DNA of 64,000 nucleotides from contig CAVSQX010000001.1 in NCBI GenBank assembly GCA_963730225.1, positions 186,001 through 250,000 on the forward strand, read 5' to 3'. Shown one piece after another: positions 33,006-44,247 of this stretch (position 1 is its first letter; every line of letters starts with the position of its first letter). Position numbers and translations under genes: made by a program. The stretch comes from CAVSQX01 sp963730225. Its GTDB lineage: Bacteria > Planctomycetota > Phycisphaerae > Tepidisphaerales > Tepidisphaeraceae. Under the pieces are notes generated by a model, which was not told the origin of the DNA, did no database searches, and saw nothing but the letters and a program-made list of their open reading frames with translations.

Positions 33006-35216
33006 GTGAACGCGCTGTCGTCTTCCATTCTCGCCCTCGGATTTCTTTCGCCGGCGTTTGCCGTCGCGGGGCTGATCTGCGCGGGGCTGCCGATTCTGAT
33101 TCACATTCTCAATCGCCGGCGATACCGCACGATCGACTGGGCCGCGATGGAGTTTCTGTTGCGGGCGCTGCGGAAAAATCGCAAACGGCTGCGCTTCGAG
33201 CAACTGCTTCTGCTGGCAACGCGCTGCCTGGTGCTGGCGATGCTGGGTTTCGCGCTGGCGCGGCCGCTGAGCTGCGCCAATTCTTCGCTGGCTGGCGTGG
33301 GCCAGACCAGCGCGCTGCACGTTTTCATCATCGACAACAGTTACTCGATGGCCTACGAAGCCGATCGCCCCGACGCCAAGACGCATTTCGAGCACGCCAA
33401 GCATCTGGCCGAGCAGATGATCGATCGGCTTTCGGCCGGCGGTGAATCGGTTGCGGTGATAACCGCCTCGCGCCCAGCGGCGGCGATTCTGGAGCGGCCC
33501 ACCTACGATTTGCAGGAAGCCCGTTCCATCATCGAGCGAATTCCCCAATCCTACGGCGGAACCGATCTGTCCGAGGCGATTCGCCTGGCGATCGACATCG
33601 GCCACGAAAACGCACGCCAAACCAACAAGAATCTCTACCTCTTCACCGATGCGACGCGCAGCGCCTGGCAAACGCCGGCGTCGGCCGGGCTCAAGGCCCA
33701 GGGCGCGGAACTGGCGAACCTGTTTCACATCACGCTCTTCAATCTTTCGCAGGGCCCACAGTGGAATCAGGCCGTGCTGGACGTGCATCCCGCGGCGAAT
33801 CTGGTGACGGTGAAAAATAACTTCGGCTCCGATTTTATCGCCACCGTGCGCGGGTTCGGCGATGGGCCCGACAACTCAATCCAGTGGCGGCTAGACGGCA
33901 ATGTGCTGCCCGGCGGGCAATCGCTGAAATTGAATCTCGACACGCCGCCGCAGACGCAATCGCAAGCGGTGATTCGCTCGGGCGGTCCTCACGTCATCAG
34001 TGCGTCGCTGACGGAAGACGACCGGCTGAAAATCGACAACACGCGCTGGCGGGTGGTCAACGTGGCGGCGGAGTTGAAAGTGCTGATCGTCGAAGGCCAG
34101 CGCGGAATCGGGCCGCTGGGCGGATCGGGCGCGTTTTTGCAGTTGGCATTGGCGCCACCCGCCGACACCACCGGCCCGGCCCACAGCGAAAGTTACGTCG
34201 ATCCGCAGACCATCAGTGATTTGGAATTGGGCAATCGCCTGCTGACGGATTATCGCGCCGTGATTCTCTGCGGCGTCGGCCAGATTCAGCCCGCGATCGC
34301 CGATCAAATGCGGCAATTCGTGCTCGGCGGCGGCACGCTCATGATCTTCATGGGCGAAGCGGTTTCCAGCGACAATTACAACAGTGTTCTGCTCCCGCGA
34401 CATCTGATGCCCGGCCCGCTCACCCAGCGCGTCAGCGCCGGCGACGAGCATCCGTTTCTGCTCGATTTCAATCCCAACGGTCCGCTGCACCCGCTACTTT
34501 CGGCGTTCGCTCACCAGGAAAAAAGCGGCCTGGACACGGCGGAAGTTTTCACGTACTGGCGTTGTGAAGTGCCCGACGATCCGCAGCTGCGCGTGCTCGA
34601 CTTCCGCAGGCAGGATCGGGCGACGGCCGATCCGGCCATCGCGGCTTGGGCGCTGGGAGAGGGCCACCTGATTTTCGTCGCGACCACGGCCAACGCCGAC
34701 TGGACTACGCTTCCGGCCAAGCCGGCGTATCTCGCCCTGATGCACGAGCTGCTCGCCGGCAGCGTCAATCCCGGCGACGCCTGGATGAACTGCCTGGTCG
34801 GCCAAAAGCTGACAGTGCCCCCGACCGTGAAGTTCACCGCTACGCCGATGCTTCTCGACCCGCAATCGCAGCCGATCATTCTGTCGGCGGCGGCATCGGC
34901 GGACGGAAACATCGGATACGAAACCCCGCCACTGGCGACACCGGGAATTTACACGCTCAAAACCGGAACCGACTCATGGCCGATCGCCGTGAATGTGCCC
35001 GCCGACGAGGCGGATGTGCGAACCATCGATCCATCGGCGATGGCGGCGGCGCTGGGCGATATTCCCATCACCATGGGCGGCGATCAGCTTCCCGCGCCGG
35101 CAGAATCGCCGACGGCCGCCAGCGATCTGGGCTGGAGCGTCATGGGGTTCGTGCTGGTCTTTGTCGGTCTGGAATGTTTTTTGGCGATGCGATTCGGGCA
35201 CTATCGGCGTCGATGA
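33006..35216 (+). CDS. BatA-like membrane protein with VWA domain
   Basis: GTG 33006, 5 nt after the DUF58 stop, gives 736 residues. The N-terminus is the BatA domain: a membrane segment (FLSPAFAVAGLICAGLPILI), then HILNRRRYRTIDWAAMEFLL and RCLVLAMLGFALARPL as the second helix. A VWA domain with MIDAS IIDNSYSMAYE follows. The large middle part looks beta-rich/extracytoplasmic. A C-terminal helix (LGWSVMGFVLVFVGLECFLA) anchors it. The layout matches planctomycete Bat-like operons. The role is likely envelope-associated; the biochemical activity is unknown. Confidence 0.87.
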   Translation: MNALSSSILALGFLSPAFAVAGLICAGLPILIHILNRRRYRTIDWAAMEFLLRALRKNRKRLRFEQLLLLATRCLVLAMLGFALARPLSCANSSLAGVGQTSALHVFIIDNSYSMAYEADRPDAKTHFEHAKHLAEQMIDRLSAGGESVAVITASRPAAAILERPTYDLQEARSIIERIPQSYGGTDLSEAIRLAIDIGHENARQTNKNLYLFTDATRSAWQTPASAGLKAQGAELANLFHITLFNLSQGPQWNQAVLDVHPAANLVTVKNNFGSDFIATVRGFGDGPDNSIQWRLDGNVLPGGQSLKLNLDTPPQTQSQAVIRSGGPHVISASLTEDDRLKIDNTRWRVVNVAAELKVLIVEGQRGIGPLGGSGAFLQLALAPPADTTGPAHSESYVDPQTISDLELGNRLLTDYRAVILCGVGQIQPAIADQMRQFVLGGGTLMIFMGEAVSSDNYNSVLLPRHLMPGPLTQRVSAGDEHPFLLDFNPNGPLHPLLSAFAHQEKSGLDTAEVFTYWRCEVPDDPQLRVLDFRRQDRATADPAIAAWALGEGHLIFVATTANADWTTLPAKPAYLALMHELLAGSVNPGDAWMNCLVGQKLTVPPTVKFTATPMLLDPQSQPIILSAAASADGNIGYETPPLATPGIYTLKTGTDSWPIAVNVPADEADVRTIDPSAMAAALGDIPITMGGDQLPAPAESPTAASDLGWSVMGFVLVFVGLECFLAMRFGHYRRR

Positions 35217-35231
35217 TTTGAGAGATTTCTG

Positions 35232-37637
35232 ATGCATCGAATTCTTGAGATTCTCCTGGGTTTGCCGGCCGGTTTTCTGAGCCGGGAGGGAGATTTTTCG
35301 ATTCAGTTTGCCCCGCAGTGGCCCGGTCAATCGGTGATCGGGGCGGCGGGGTGGAACCTGATGCTGATCGCCGTCGGCGTGATGCTGGTGGTTTATGTGT
35401 ATCGCCGCGAGGCCCATTCGCAGCGGCTGCGCCTGGTGTTGGGATCGATTCGCGCCGCGCTGCTCGGATTGGTTTTGCTGCTCTTGAACCGTCCGATTCT
35501 GACGTTGGGGCAGGCCCGCACCGAGCCGTCGGTGTTGGCGGTGCTGATCGACGACAGTCTGAGCATGCGGGTGCGCGACGGCGGTGGGGCGGCGGACTCG
35601 GCCACGCGACTGGAAGCGGCGGGGAAGCTGCTGTGCGGCGATGACGCGGCGCTGCTCAAAACGCTGGCAAAAAAACACACCGTTCGGCTGTATTGCTTCG
35701 CCGGCGATGCCGAGCCGATCGCGGCCGTTGAAACTACCGGCGAGCATTCAAAAATCCCAGCCAACACCGACGCCGCGGTCAAAGCGATCGAGCATCTGAA
35801 GCCGGAAGGACAAAGCACGCAGGTGTTGCCGTCGATCCTTTCGGTTCTTCAGGATTTGCAGGGCCAGCGGGTGGCGGGCGTGGTGGTGCTAACCGACGGC
35901 CGCGATGTGCCGACCCGAAATGCCGGCGACGCGCTGGATGCCCTGAAGAATTACGGCGTCAAAGTCTATCCCATCGGAATCGGATCGGACCAACCGGCCA
36001 AGACGATCGAAGTAGAATCGGTCGTGGCCGAGGACACGGCCTTCAAGGGGGACATCGTAAACGTCAAAGCCATCATCCGCTCCAGCGGCTATGAACCGAA
36101 CCACCCGGTCAAGGTGATGCTCAAGGATCAAAAGACCGGCGCGGAATTGTCCGGCGTCGACGGGGCGGTCGCGGAAAAAATCGTCAATCTCAACAGCGAT
36201 CAACCGACGCAGGTCGAGCTTCAGTGGCAAACCGGCGAAGTCGGGACCAAGGATTTGGCCGTGGCGGTGGAACGGCAGCCGGGCGAACTGGATGACGATG
36301 CCAATGTCCGCACGCTCCAGGTTTCGGTGCTGGATGCCAAGATTTCGATTTTGTTTGTCGACGGATATCCGCGCTGGGAATATCGGTATCTGAAGAATGA
36401 ATTGATTCGCGACAAGACGATGTCGGTTTCGTGTCTGCTGGCCAGCGCCGACGCCGATTTTGCCCAGGAGGGCAGCAAGCCGATTCGGCGGTTTCCGCAG
36501 AGCATCGAGGAGTTGATGGATTACGACGTCGTCGTATTCGGCGATGTCGATCCGCGCTATTTCACCGACACGCAATTGCAACTGGTCAGCGATTTCGTGA
36601 GCAAAAAGGGCGGCGGATTTGCGATGGTCGCCGGACCGCAATGGTCGCCGCAGGCGTATGTGAACACGGCCATCGAGCCGATCCTGCCCGTGGCCATTTC
36701 GCACGTGCAGACCGACAACGGCGATGTCGATATCACCGAAGGATTTCGCCCCGTGCTCACGCAGGTGGGGCAGGATTCGAGCATCTTTCGATTCTTCGCG
36801 GATCGCAACGAGAATCAGGAATACCTGAAAAACGGAATCCAGCCGATTTTCTGGTACTGCCGCGGGGTAACCGCCAAGGCGGGGGTGGGCGAAGTCTACG
36901 CGGAGCACCCCAACGATGTTGGGCCCGACGGTCACAAGGCTCCGCTGCTGGTTTTGGGGCGATTTGGCGCCGGCCGCACGCTTTTTTCAGCCATCGACGA
37001 TTCCTGGCGATGGCGCTTCTACACCGGCGAATCGGTCTTCGACACCTACTGGGTGCAACAATTGCGATATCTTGCCCGCAGCCGCAAGATCGGCCAGCGG
37101 CAGCTGGCTCTGGCCACCGGCAAGCCGGTTTACGAACTCGGATCGCAGGCCAGGATTTCGCTGCGGATTCTCGATCCCATTTTGCTTCAGCAACTTCCGG
37201 ATCAGTTGCGCGTCGAAATCCGCAATGAGGCGGCGGCACCGGTCGGCTTTGCGAATCTGCTGCGGCAGGATGGGCAGTCGGGGCTTTATGTCGCATCGTT
37301 CACCGCCGATCGGCTCGGAAAATTTACGGTTCATTTGCCCCCAATCGCCGGCCAAGTGGATATGATGGATGTGCCCATGGAGGTGAGTCTGCCGCGGCTG
37401 GAATTGGCCGATCCTCGCGTGGATCGCACACAGCTCAGCCGGCTCGCCTCCGAAACCCTCGGAGCGGCCATCGAACCGAGCGACGCCGCCCAGCGCCTGG
37501 CGCTGATTCCCAGTGCGGCCAAGGTGATTCCGGTAATTTCGGGCAGGCCGCTGTGGGACGCGCCGCTGACCATGGGAATATTTGTTCTGCTCATCGCCAC
37601 TGAATGGATTGTCCGAAAGGTGTATGGAATGGTGTAA
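35232..37637 (+). CDS. Membrane VWA protein with glutamine-amidotransferase-like fold
   Basis: An 801-residue protein with two N-terminal membrane helices (about residues 38-58 and 72-90). A VWA-type domain carries LIDDSLSMRV as a MIDAS-like site and VVVLTDGRDVPTR. Ig-like strands follow, then a domain starting ILFVDGYPRWEYRYLKNEL with VVVFGDVDPRYFT and GGGFAMVAGPQW. That last domain resembles the class I glutaminase-like fold seen in such operons, without an evident catalytic Cys. A C-terminal helix (TMGIFVLLIATEWIVRKVYG) closes it. It lies 15 nt after the BatA-like gene and 12 nt before the next. Confidence 0.83.
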   Translation: MHRILEILLGLPAGFLSREGDFSIQFAPQWPGQSVIGAAGWNLMLIAVGVMLVVYVYRREAHSQRLRLVLGSIRAALLGLVLLLLNRPILTLGQARTEPSVLAVLIDDSLSMRVRDGGGAADSATRLEAAGKLLCGDDAALLKTLAKKHTVRLYCFAGDAEPIAAVETTGEHSKIPANTDAAVKAIEHLKPEGQSTQVLPSILSVLQDLQGQRVAGVVVLTDGRDVPTRNAGDALDALKNYGVKVYPIGIGSDQPAKTIEVESVVAEDTAFKGDIVNVKAIIRSSGYEPNHPVKVMLKDQKTGAELSGVDGAVAEKIVNLNSDQPTQVELQWQTGEVGTKDLAVAVERQPGELDDDANVRTLQVSVLDAKISILFVDGYPRWEYRYLKNELIRDKTMSVSCLLASADADFAQEGSKPIRRFPQSIEELMDYDVVVFGDVDPRYFTDTQLQLVSDFVSKKGGGFAMVAGPQWSPQAYVNTAIEPILPVAISHVQTDNGDVDITEGFRPVLTQVGQDSSIFRFFADRNENQEYLKNGIQPIFWYCRGVTAKAGVGEVYAEHPNDVGPDGHKAPLLVLGRFGAGRTLFSAIDDSWRWRFYTGESVFDTYWVQQLRYLARSRKIGQRQLALATGKPVYELGSQARISLRILDPILLQQLPDQLRVEIRNEAAAPVGFANLLRQDGQSGLYVASFTADRLGKFTVHLPPIAGQVDMMDVPMEVSLPRLELADPRVDRTQLSRLASETLGAAIEPSDAAQRLALIPSAAKVIPVISGRPLWDAPLTMGIFVLLIATEWIVRKVYGMV

Positions 37638-37649
37638 ACGGAGACCGTT

Positions 37650-40600
37650 ATGCCGCCGACAATTCTGCTCGATGCGTTGCAGGCCGTCCGCCGCCGCGTA
37701 CGTTGGCTGGAGGCAGTTTTCGGACTGGGGATTCTCGTCGCCGCCGCGCTGGGGCTGCTCGTGGCGACGGTGTTGCTGGATTATCTGCTGAATCTCCCGG
37801 CTGCGCCACGCATCGTTCTGGCGCTGGCCGCGCTGGTCGCCGTCGGATATGTGCTGACTCGATGGTTCATCCGCCCGCTGATGGCAAAGCTCAGCCTCGG
37901 CGATGTCGCTGGGCGGCTCGAACAGGCGTTTCCACAATTCCAGGATCGGCTTCGCAGCACCGTCGAGATCATCAACGGCAAAGTTCCCGGCTCGGAAGTC
38001 ATGAAGCAGCGCATCGTCGCCGAAACGGCGAAGATGGCCGGCACCGTCGATCTGAGCCGAGCCGTCGTCGCTCGGCCGGTTTGGTATTCGTCGGGCGCCG
38101 GGGCGGGCTCGATCCTGCTGGTCGCTGCCATCATGCTCATGATCGGCTCGCAGTACACGCACATCGCCCTGGCGCGGTTGATTCAGCCCTTCGCCTTCAA
38201 TCCCTGGCCCAAGATTGTCCGGATCGACCTGGTCGGAGATGTGCCCCAGCGTGTGGCCGTCGGGCAACGGCTCGATGTGAACATCCGCCTCAGCCGCGGC
38301 GATCGGCCGTGGCGAAAAGCGACCATCCTTTATCAATACGGCGATGAATCCGGCTCGCGATTCGGCCCCGTCGAGCAGGAATACATGACCCGCGGCGACG
38401 ATGGCGTCTATCACGCATCGCTGGATGCCCGAATCTTCACCCAGGCCGCCGCCGCCGGGGCGATGAAAATCTGGATGCAGTCCGGCGACGGGCTGTTCAA
38501 CGTCGCGCCGGTGAAAGTCGTTCAGCGGTTGACCGTCAAAAGCGTCCAGGCGGTGATCACGCCGCCGGCGTATGCGAATCAACCGGCTACGACCGTGAAC
38601 CTGGCGCAAAACCCCGCCGTGATGACGCTCGGCTCCACCGTTCAAATCCGTGCCACCTTCAACAAGCCGCTCGATGCCGCGGTGATGCCGGTGATTGAGT
38701 CGCTTACCCCGGACACCAAAGTGCAATTTCAATGGCATCGTCCCGACAACCAGACCATCGTCGGCCAACTCACGGCCGCCGCGTCGCTGCGATTCCATCT
38801 TCACGCAACCGATGTCGATGGATTCCAGAACACCGCCGTCGAGGAATACGAATTGATCGCCCGGCCGGACCAGAATCCGACGGTGCAGATCGAAAATCCG
38901 CGGCGAAACGAAGATCGCACCCCGCAAGCCGTCGTTCCGCTGGCGGCGGTGGCCGAGGATGATTTCGGAATCAAATCGTTGAAGTTGGTGGTCAATCGTC
39001 TGGGAGACAATAAGCATTGGGAAATTCCGCTGGTCGACAATTTTGCCGCCGCCAGCGGAGTGGCCTGGACTCGAATCGACGCCGGCCAGGACATGCAGCG
39101 ATTCCGCGCGGTTTATTCCTGGGATTTGTCAGCCCTGCCCGATGCCCAGCTCAAGCCCGGCGATATTCTCGAGTACTACGCGCTGGTGCAGGATAATTAC
39201 GAACTGAACGGCCAGACGCACGCTCCGGTTCCCAGCGGGCGCTGCGCATCAGCATCATCAGCCAGGAGGATTTTGCCACCAAGATCAGCGATGAACTTCG
39301 CAATATCGCCGAGGAAGTGGTGCAGATCAAATCGAGCCAGGGCCGCACCGAGCGCGAAACAGCCGCCCTGGCCGCCCAGTCGCAGACCAAGCCCGCGTTT
39401 GACGCCGCCGACAAAGTCGCCGCCGAACGGCTCACCAGTCAGCAGAGCACCTCGGCGGCGCAGACCAAGCAATTGGCCAGCCGATTAGACGACATCCAGC
39501 AAAGCATGGATGAAAACAAATCGCCGAACCAGGAACTGAAAGACACCGCGCACGACGTCGATGCCGTGCTGAACGACACCGCCGAAAATCCGATGAAATC
39601 CGCCGCCGCCCTGCTGGCCGGCGCGCGGCAATCCAGCGCGGCCGTCGATCGCAATCAGCAGTTGGCGTCGGCCCAGACGAATCAGAACACCGCCGTCGAA
39701 GACTTGCAGAAAGCGCTCGATCGCATGGGCAACATCGGCAGCCTGTCGCGCACGATCGAGCAGATCAAAGCGTTGCTCGAGGAGCAACAGCGCATCTCCG
39801 CCCAGACGCAAACGCAGGGGATGAAGAATCTCGGCAAACGGCCCGAGGAAATGACCGACGCCGATCGCCAGAAGTTGAATCTGACCGCCAACCAGCAGGC
39901 CGACCTGGGTGCCCGCACCGCCGCCGCGCTGGATCAGATGCTCAAGACCGCCCAGCAGCTTACCAAATCCGATCCGACCGCCTCGGAAGCGATGAAAGAC
40001 GCCGCCAGCACCGGCCAGCAGCAGAATGTTCCGGGCAATCAGCAGAAAGCTTCCGACTCGGTCAAGCAGAATCAGCAGGCCCAGGCCCAATCGGCCCAGA
40101 AGCAGGCGGAGTTGGGCTTGCAGATGATGCTCAATTCGCTCAAGGAAGCGGAGCGGCGAAAGATCGAGGAACTGGCCAAAAAGCTCGAAGAATTGCAGCA
40201 GTTGGTCGCCAACCTGATCCGCCGCCAGGCCGGGCACAATCTTGATAATCTGAATCTTCAGGGCGGCGATCTGGTCGCCAAATTGGATTCGGCCACGCGC
40301 GACGATCTGTTCCAGCAGTCCGAGCGCAATCCCAAGGCCCTGCCGCCGACGGTTGATCTGGGAATCCTCAGCGGTGGCCAGGAACAAACCGAGCGGAACA
40401 CGCGCGACATCGCCAAGACCGCTTCCGATCTTCCCGACGGCACCGAGCCGGCGGATCATCTCACCGACGCCGCCGATAAAATGGAACGGGCCATCGTGAG
40501 CCTGCGAGAAGAGAAGTTGGCCGAAGCGTTCAGTCCGCCGCAGAGCGATGCTCTCATTGCGCTGGAAGCGGCCAAAAAAATCATTGATGAGCAGAAAGCC

Positions 40601-41842
40601 AAGATCGATCAGAAACGGCAGGAGCAGCAGAAGGAAGCCATCCGCCAGGTGTACGTGATGCTCAAGGAGAAGCAGGACAAGCTTAATGCCGAAACGGTGC
40701 GAATTGACCGCGCTCCTCGCCAGCCCGATGGTTCCCTCAGCCGCGAGGATGCCGTGCGGCTGGCCCAACTTCCTGATGAACAAGGCGCCTTGGCCGATCG
40801 CGCCGCTCAATTGGATGACGATCTTTCCGCCCTGGGCAGCGTGGTTTACATCTGGGCCAACAAGGACATCGTCAACACGATGAACCAGGTCAAGGACGAT
40901 CTGGCCCGGCCGGAAACCGACGCGGTGGTGCAGGCCGAGCAGAAGCGCATCTCCGCCGAATTGGACGCCATGATTCACGATCTGGCCGTCAAGCCGATCG
41001 AAAGCAAATTCGCCCAGCGCGGCGGCGGCGGGCAGTGCAGTCCCGGCCTGCCCAGCGAAGCCGAATTGCGCCTGCTCAAGGATTTGCAGGTCGCCGTCAA
41101 CGATTCAACCACCACCATCGACGCTCAGCCCAACAAGGACAAACCCACCCTGCTGGCTCTGGGCGGACGCCAGGGCGAACTGCGGAATCTGCTCGACCAG
41201 CTTTTGCAAAAATCATCGCACGGCCAGATGAAGCTCGGCCCTGAGCCCGACAATCGCGATCAGCTTCCCGAGGAAGCCGGCACCGAGCAGATCGAGAATC
41301 AGGAATTGGACACGACGCTCCTCAACGACAAGCCCGGCGCCGACATCGTGCAAAAGGACATGGATCTGGTCGGCGATCGCATGGGCCGCTCGCATCAGCG
41401 GCTGGCGCTCAACGACGATCCCGGCCAGGTCACCCAGGCGATTCAAAAGCGCATTCTTTCCAACCTGGATGATCTGATCGAAATGGCGCGGAAGAAGGAA
41501 GCGCAGATGGTCGGCCAGCCGCAACCGCCGCCGCAGCAGGCGATGGGTAAGCCCAAGCCCAATCCGGGCATTCAGCCTCAGAATTCACAGGCGAATTCCG
41601 GAGCAAAGAAAAATGGCGGCACCACGCCGGCGCCCGATTCGTACACCGGCGGAAGCAGTTCCCCGCCCGATTTGTCGACCGACATTCAACAAAAGATGAG
41701 CGAATGGGGCGGGATCACTCCGCGGCAGCGCGAAGCCGTCATCGAAGGAGCCGGCGAACAGGTGATCGACAAATACAAGAGCCTCGTCGACGATTATTAC
41801 CGCTCGCTGGCGACGCAGAGCGACAACGGGCAGAAGCCGTAA
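37650..41842 (+). CDS. Very large membrane-anchored coiled-coil protein (DUF4175-like; frameshifted near 39238)
   Basis: Two to three N-terminal membrane helices (about residues 24-65 and 145-170) are followed by beta-rich domains. A Gln/Ala/Asp-rich helical region of about 700 residues follows, typical of the proteins annotated DUF4175 in these operons. A missing G in GGG at 39237-39239 breaks the frame after PVPSG. Adding it gives ALRISIISQEDFATKISDEL and the coiled-coil half. The corrected length is 1,397 residues. The C-terminus is Pro/Gln/Gly-rich, then KMSEWGGITPRQREAVIEGA. The stop overlaps the next ATG (TAATG). The family name is tentative; the architecture is clear. Confidence 0.78.
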
Positions 41843-42952
41843 TGCGCAAAACGTGTCGTGCCGGTTTTCTTTTTGGTTGCGCGTTGATCGCCGCACGGAC
41901 CTGGGGCGCCGATTTGCCGCCCAACGATTCCGCGCCCAAAGGCATCGCCGCTCAGCCCAACCAGGTTCGCGGCGACGAGATCACGCCCCGCCAACAGCTT
42001 GCCGTCGAAAAGGGACTTCAATGGCTGGCCGATCATCAAGGCGCCGACGGCAGCTTCGGCCAGGGCCTGCACCAGGCGGCGATTACCTCGCTGGCCGGCC
42101 TGGCCTTCATGGAGCAGGGGAATCTCCCCGGTCGCGGGAAGTATTCACAGAACGTCTCACGATGCCTCAAGTTTATCCTGAGTTCCTGCCAGGAATCGGG
42201 CCTGATCGCCGCCGCCGGGGCCCAGGTCCCCATGTACGGCCACGGTTTTGCAACGCTGTTTTTGGGGGAAGTCTACGGTATGACCGGCGACGACAGCGTG
42301 AAGGAAAAACTCCAGAAAGCCGTCGAACTGATCGAGCGTACGCAAAGCACCCAGCCCGGCAACGACGGCGGTTGGCGTTATCAGCCCACTCCCTTCGACG
42401 CCGATATTTCCGTAACCATCTGCCAGGTGATGGGGCTTCGCGCCGCGCGACGCCGGCATTAAAGTGGACAAAAGCGTCATCGACAAGGCGATCGCCTACG
42501 TTCGCGCCTGCCAAAACCCCGACGGCGGTTTCAGCTACATGGCCCGCATGGGCGCCGGCGGCAGCGGATTCCCACGCAGCGCGGCGGGCGTTGCCGCTCT
42601 CTATTACGCCGGTGTTTTCAGCGGCGACGATTTACAGCGCGGGCTCAATTATGTCAAGCAATTCACACCCGGCCACATCGCCGCGAACAATCCCAACGGC
42701 CAGGCCATGCAGGTCGAGGGCCATTATTACTACGGACATTACTACGCCGTGCAGGCGATGTTTCTGGCCGGCGGTGATTACTGGGCAACCTGGTATCCGG
42801 CCATCCGCGATGAATTGATCTCCCGCCAGGCCATTACGGGCAACTGGTCGGGCGACATCAACGACGATTACGCCACCTCGATGGCTCTGATCATTTTGCA
42901 GATGCCCAACCGATATCTTCCGGTTTACTCCGGCAAGGGACCGGGAAGCTGA
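41842..42952 (+). CDS. Secreted squalene-cyclase/prenyltransferase-fold protein (frameshifted near 42445)
   Basis: An (alpha/alpha)-barrel repeat protein with a signal peptide (RAGFLFGCALIAARTWGA). Repeats include GLQWLADHQGADGSFGQ and AIAYVRACQNPDGGFSYM, the QW/prenyltransferase-type repeats. These secreted versions lack the DxDD cyclase motif, so it is probably a binding or scaffolding protein. Near 42445 the frame breaks in a CG-rich run after QVMGLRAA. Restoring two bases (CG) gives RDAGIKVDKSVIDKAIAY; removal of one base also works. The corrected length is about 370 residues. ATG 41842 overlaps the preceding stop. Confidence 0.83.
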
Positions 42953-42957
42953 CATCC

Positions 42958-44184
42958 ATGGCGGTCCCTGCGGCAAGTTCGTCCCGATGGAGCGCCATTG
43001 CGCTGTGCATGGCGGCGATCCTGTCGCACCATGCACAGGCCGAAGATTGGACTATAACCACCGCCGACCTGCTCACCCAGCCGGCGACCGCCGTCACCGG
43101 CCTGGGAAATGACGGCGTGCAGATCGCCGTGCCCGGTGCATCCGCCAAGACAATTCCGCTCGATCAATTCGTCTCCGCACATCGATCCTTCTCGCCCGCG
43201 CCCGCCATATTCATGCTTCTGCTCAACGGCGGCGATCGATTGACCGGTGAGCCGACGGGCGTGGTGGGCGAAACGTTATCGTGGAAAAATTCCTTGCTGG
43301 GCCCGTCGCAGGTGCCGCTGAATCGGCTCGTCGCCATGGTGCGCGATGGAACTTCCATTCCCGCCGCCCGGCCGCATCAGGACATCGTCACCCTGTCCAA
43401 TGCCGACACCGTCGCCGGCGTGGTAACCGATTGCAACGGCTCAACCGTAAGCCTGCAAACCGACAACGGACCGGTGCAGCTTCCGCTGGCTTCCGTTACG
43501 CGAATCCTTTTCGCCGCCACCGCCGCCCCCGCCACCCAAGCCGCCGCCGACCCGCATTTTCGACTGCGCTTCGACGACGGCTCGATCGCCACAGCCCACA
43601 GCGCCGGCATCTCTGGTGACATGGTGCACTTCCAGTCTATCGACAGCTCCGCCGCCGCCGTTCCGATTGTTCGGCTGGCGGGGCTCGAACAACTCGACGG
43701 CCCGCTGGCGTGGCTCTCGCAATTGCAACCGATCGAGAGCGTGCAGATTCCATTCTTCGGTTCGAGCATCACCTGGCCCGCGCAATTCGACGCCGCCGTG
43801 GATGGGGCGCCGATCGAGGTGGACGACCGACGCTACGACCGCGGCATCGGTGTGCATGCTTATTCCAAATTGGTCTTCGCCATCGATCCCGCCTGGTCCG
43901 CGTTTCGCACGCAGTACGCCGTCGATTGGCGTCGCGACGCCCCGTTGCCTCTGGCGGAAATGACGCTCCGCATTAGTCTCGATGGACGCATCGCCTATCA
44001 GCAGCAACACGTTCGCGCCGGCCAAATCAGCCCCATCGTGATGCTCGATCTGAATCACGCCAGAACGCTGACGCTCGAAGCCGATTACGGCGACGCCGCC
44101 GATGTGCAGGATCGGCTGAATTGGATCGAGCCCGCGCTGCTGCGAAGCCGTCTGGCGACGACGCGGCCGGCGACATCGCCGTAA
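42958..44184 (+). CDS. Secreted NPCBM-domain protein
   Basis: A 408-residue exported protein with a signal peptide (residues about 10-27). Two or three short beta-rich repeats deal with a hydrophobic ligand or peptide (TLSNADTVAGVVTDC, VQLPLASVTRILF). A C-terminal NPCBM-type domain (novel putative carbohydrate-binding module) follows: ITWPAQFDAAVDGAPIEVDD, YDRGIGVHAYSKLVFAIDP, TLRISLDGRIAYQ. It is the last gene of the moxR operon, 5 nt after the cyclase-fold gene, and ends at a shared hairpin. A role in cell-surface carbohydrate binding is inference. Confidence 0.85.
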   Translation: MAVPAASSSRWSAIALCMAAILSHHAQAEDWTITTADLLTQPATAVTGLGNDGVQIAVPGASAKTIPLDQFVSAHRSFSPAPAIFMLLLNGGDRLTGEPTGVVGETLSWKNSLLGPSQVPLNRLVAMVRDGTSIPAARPHQDIVTLSNADTVAGVVTDCNGSTVSLQTDNGPVQLPLASVTRILFAATAAPATQAAADPHFRLRFDDGSIATAHSAGISGDMVHFQSIDSSAAAVPIVRLAGLEQLDGPLAWLSQLQPIESVQIPFFGSSITWPAQFDAAVDGAPIEVDDRRYDRGIGVHAYSKLVFAIDPAWSAFRTQYAVDWRRDAPLPLAEMTLRISLDGRIAYQQQHVRAGQISPIVMLDLNHARTLTLEADYGDAADVQDRLNWIEPALLRSRLATTRPATSP

Positions 44185-44190
44185 AAGAAA

Positions 44191-44219
44191 CGCGGCCCGT
44201 CGATTTTCGACGAGCCGCG
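44191..44219. terminator. Bidirectional terminator between converging genes
   Basis: A 13-bp stem with one mismatch (CGCGGCCCGTCGA, 44191-44203, with 44207-44219) around a short T loop lies between the + strand NPCBM gene (stop 44184) and the minus-strand PEP-CTERM gene (stop 44248). A-rich bases precede and AT-rich bases follow, so it can serve both strands. Confidence 0.75.
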
Positions 44220-44247
44220 AATAAATCATCGCAAATTCCGAGCGAAA

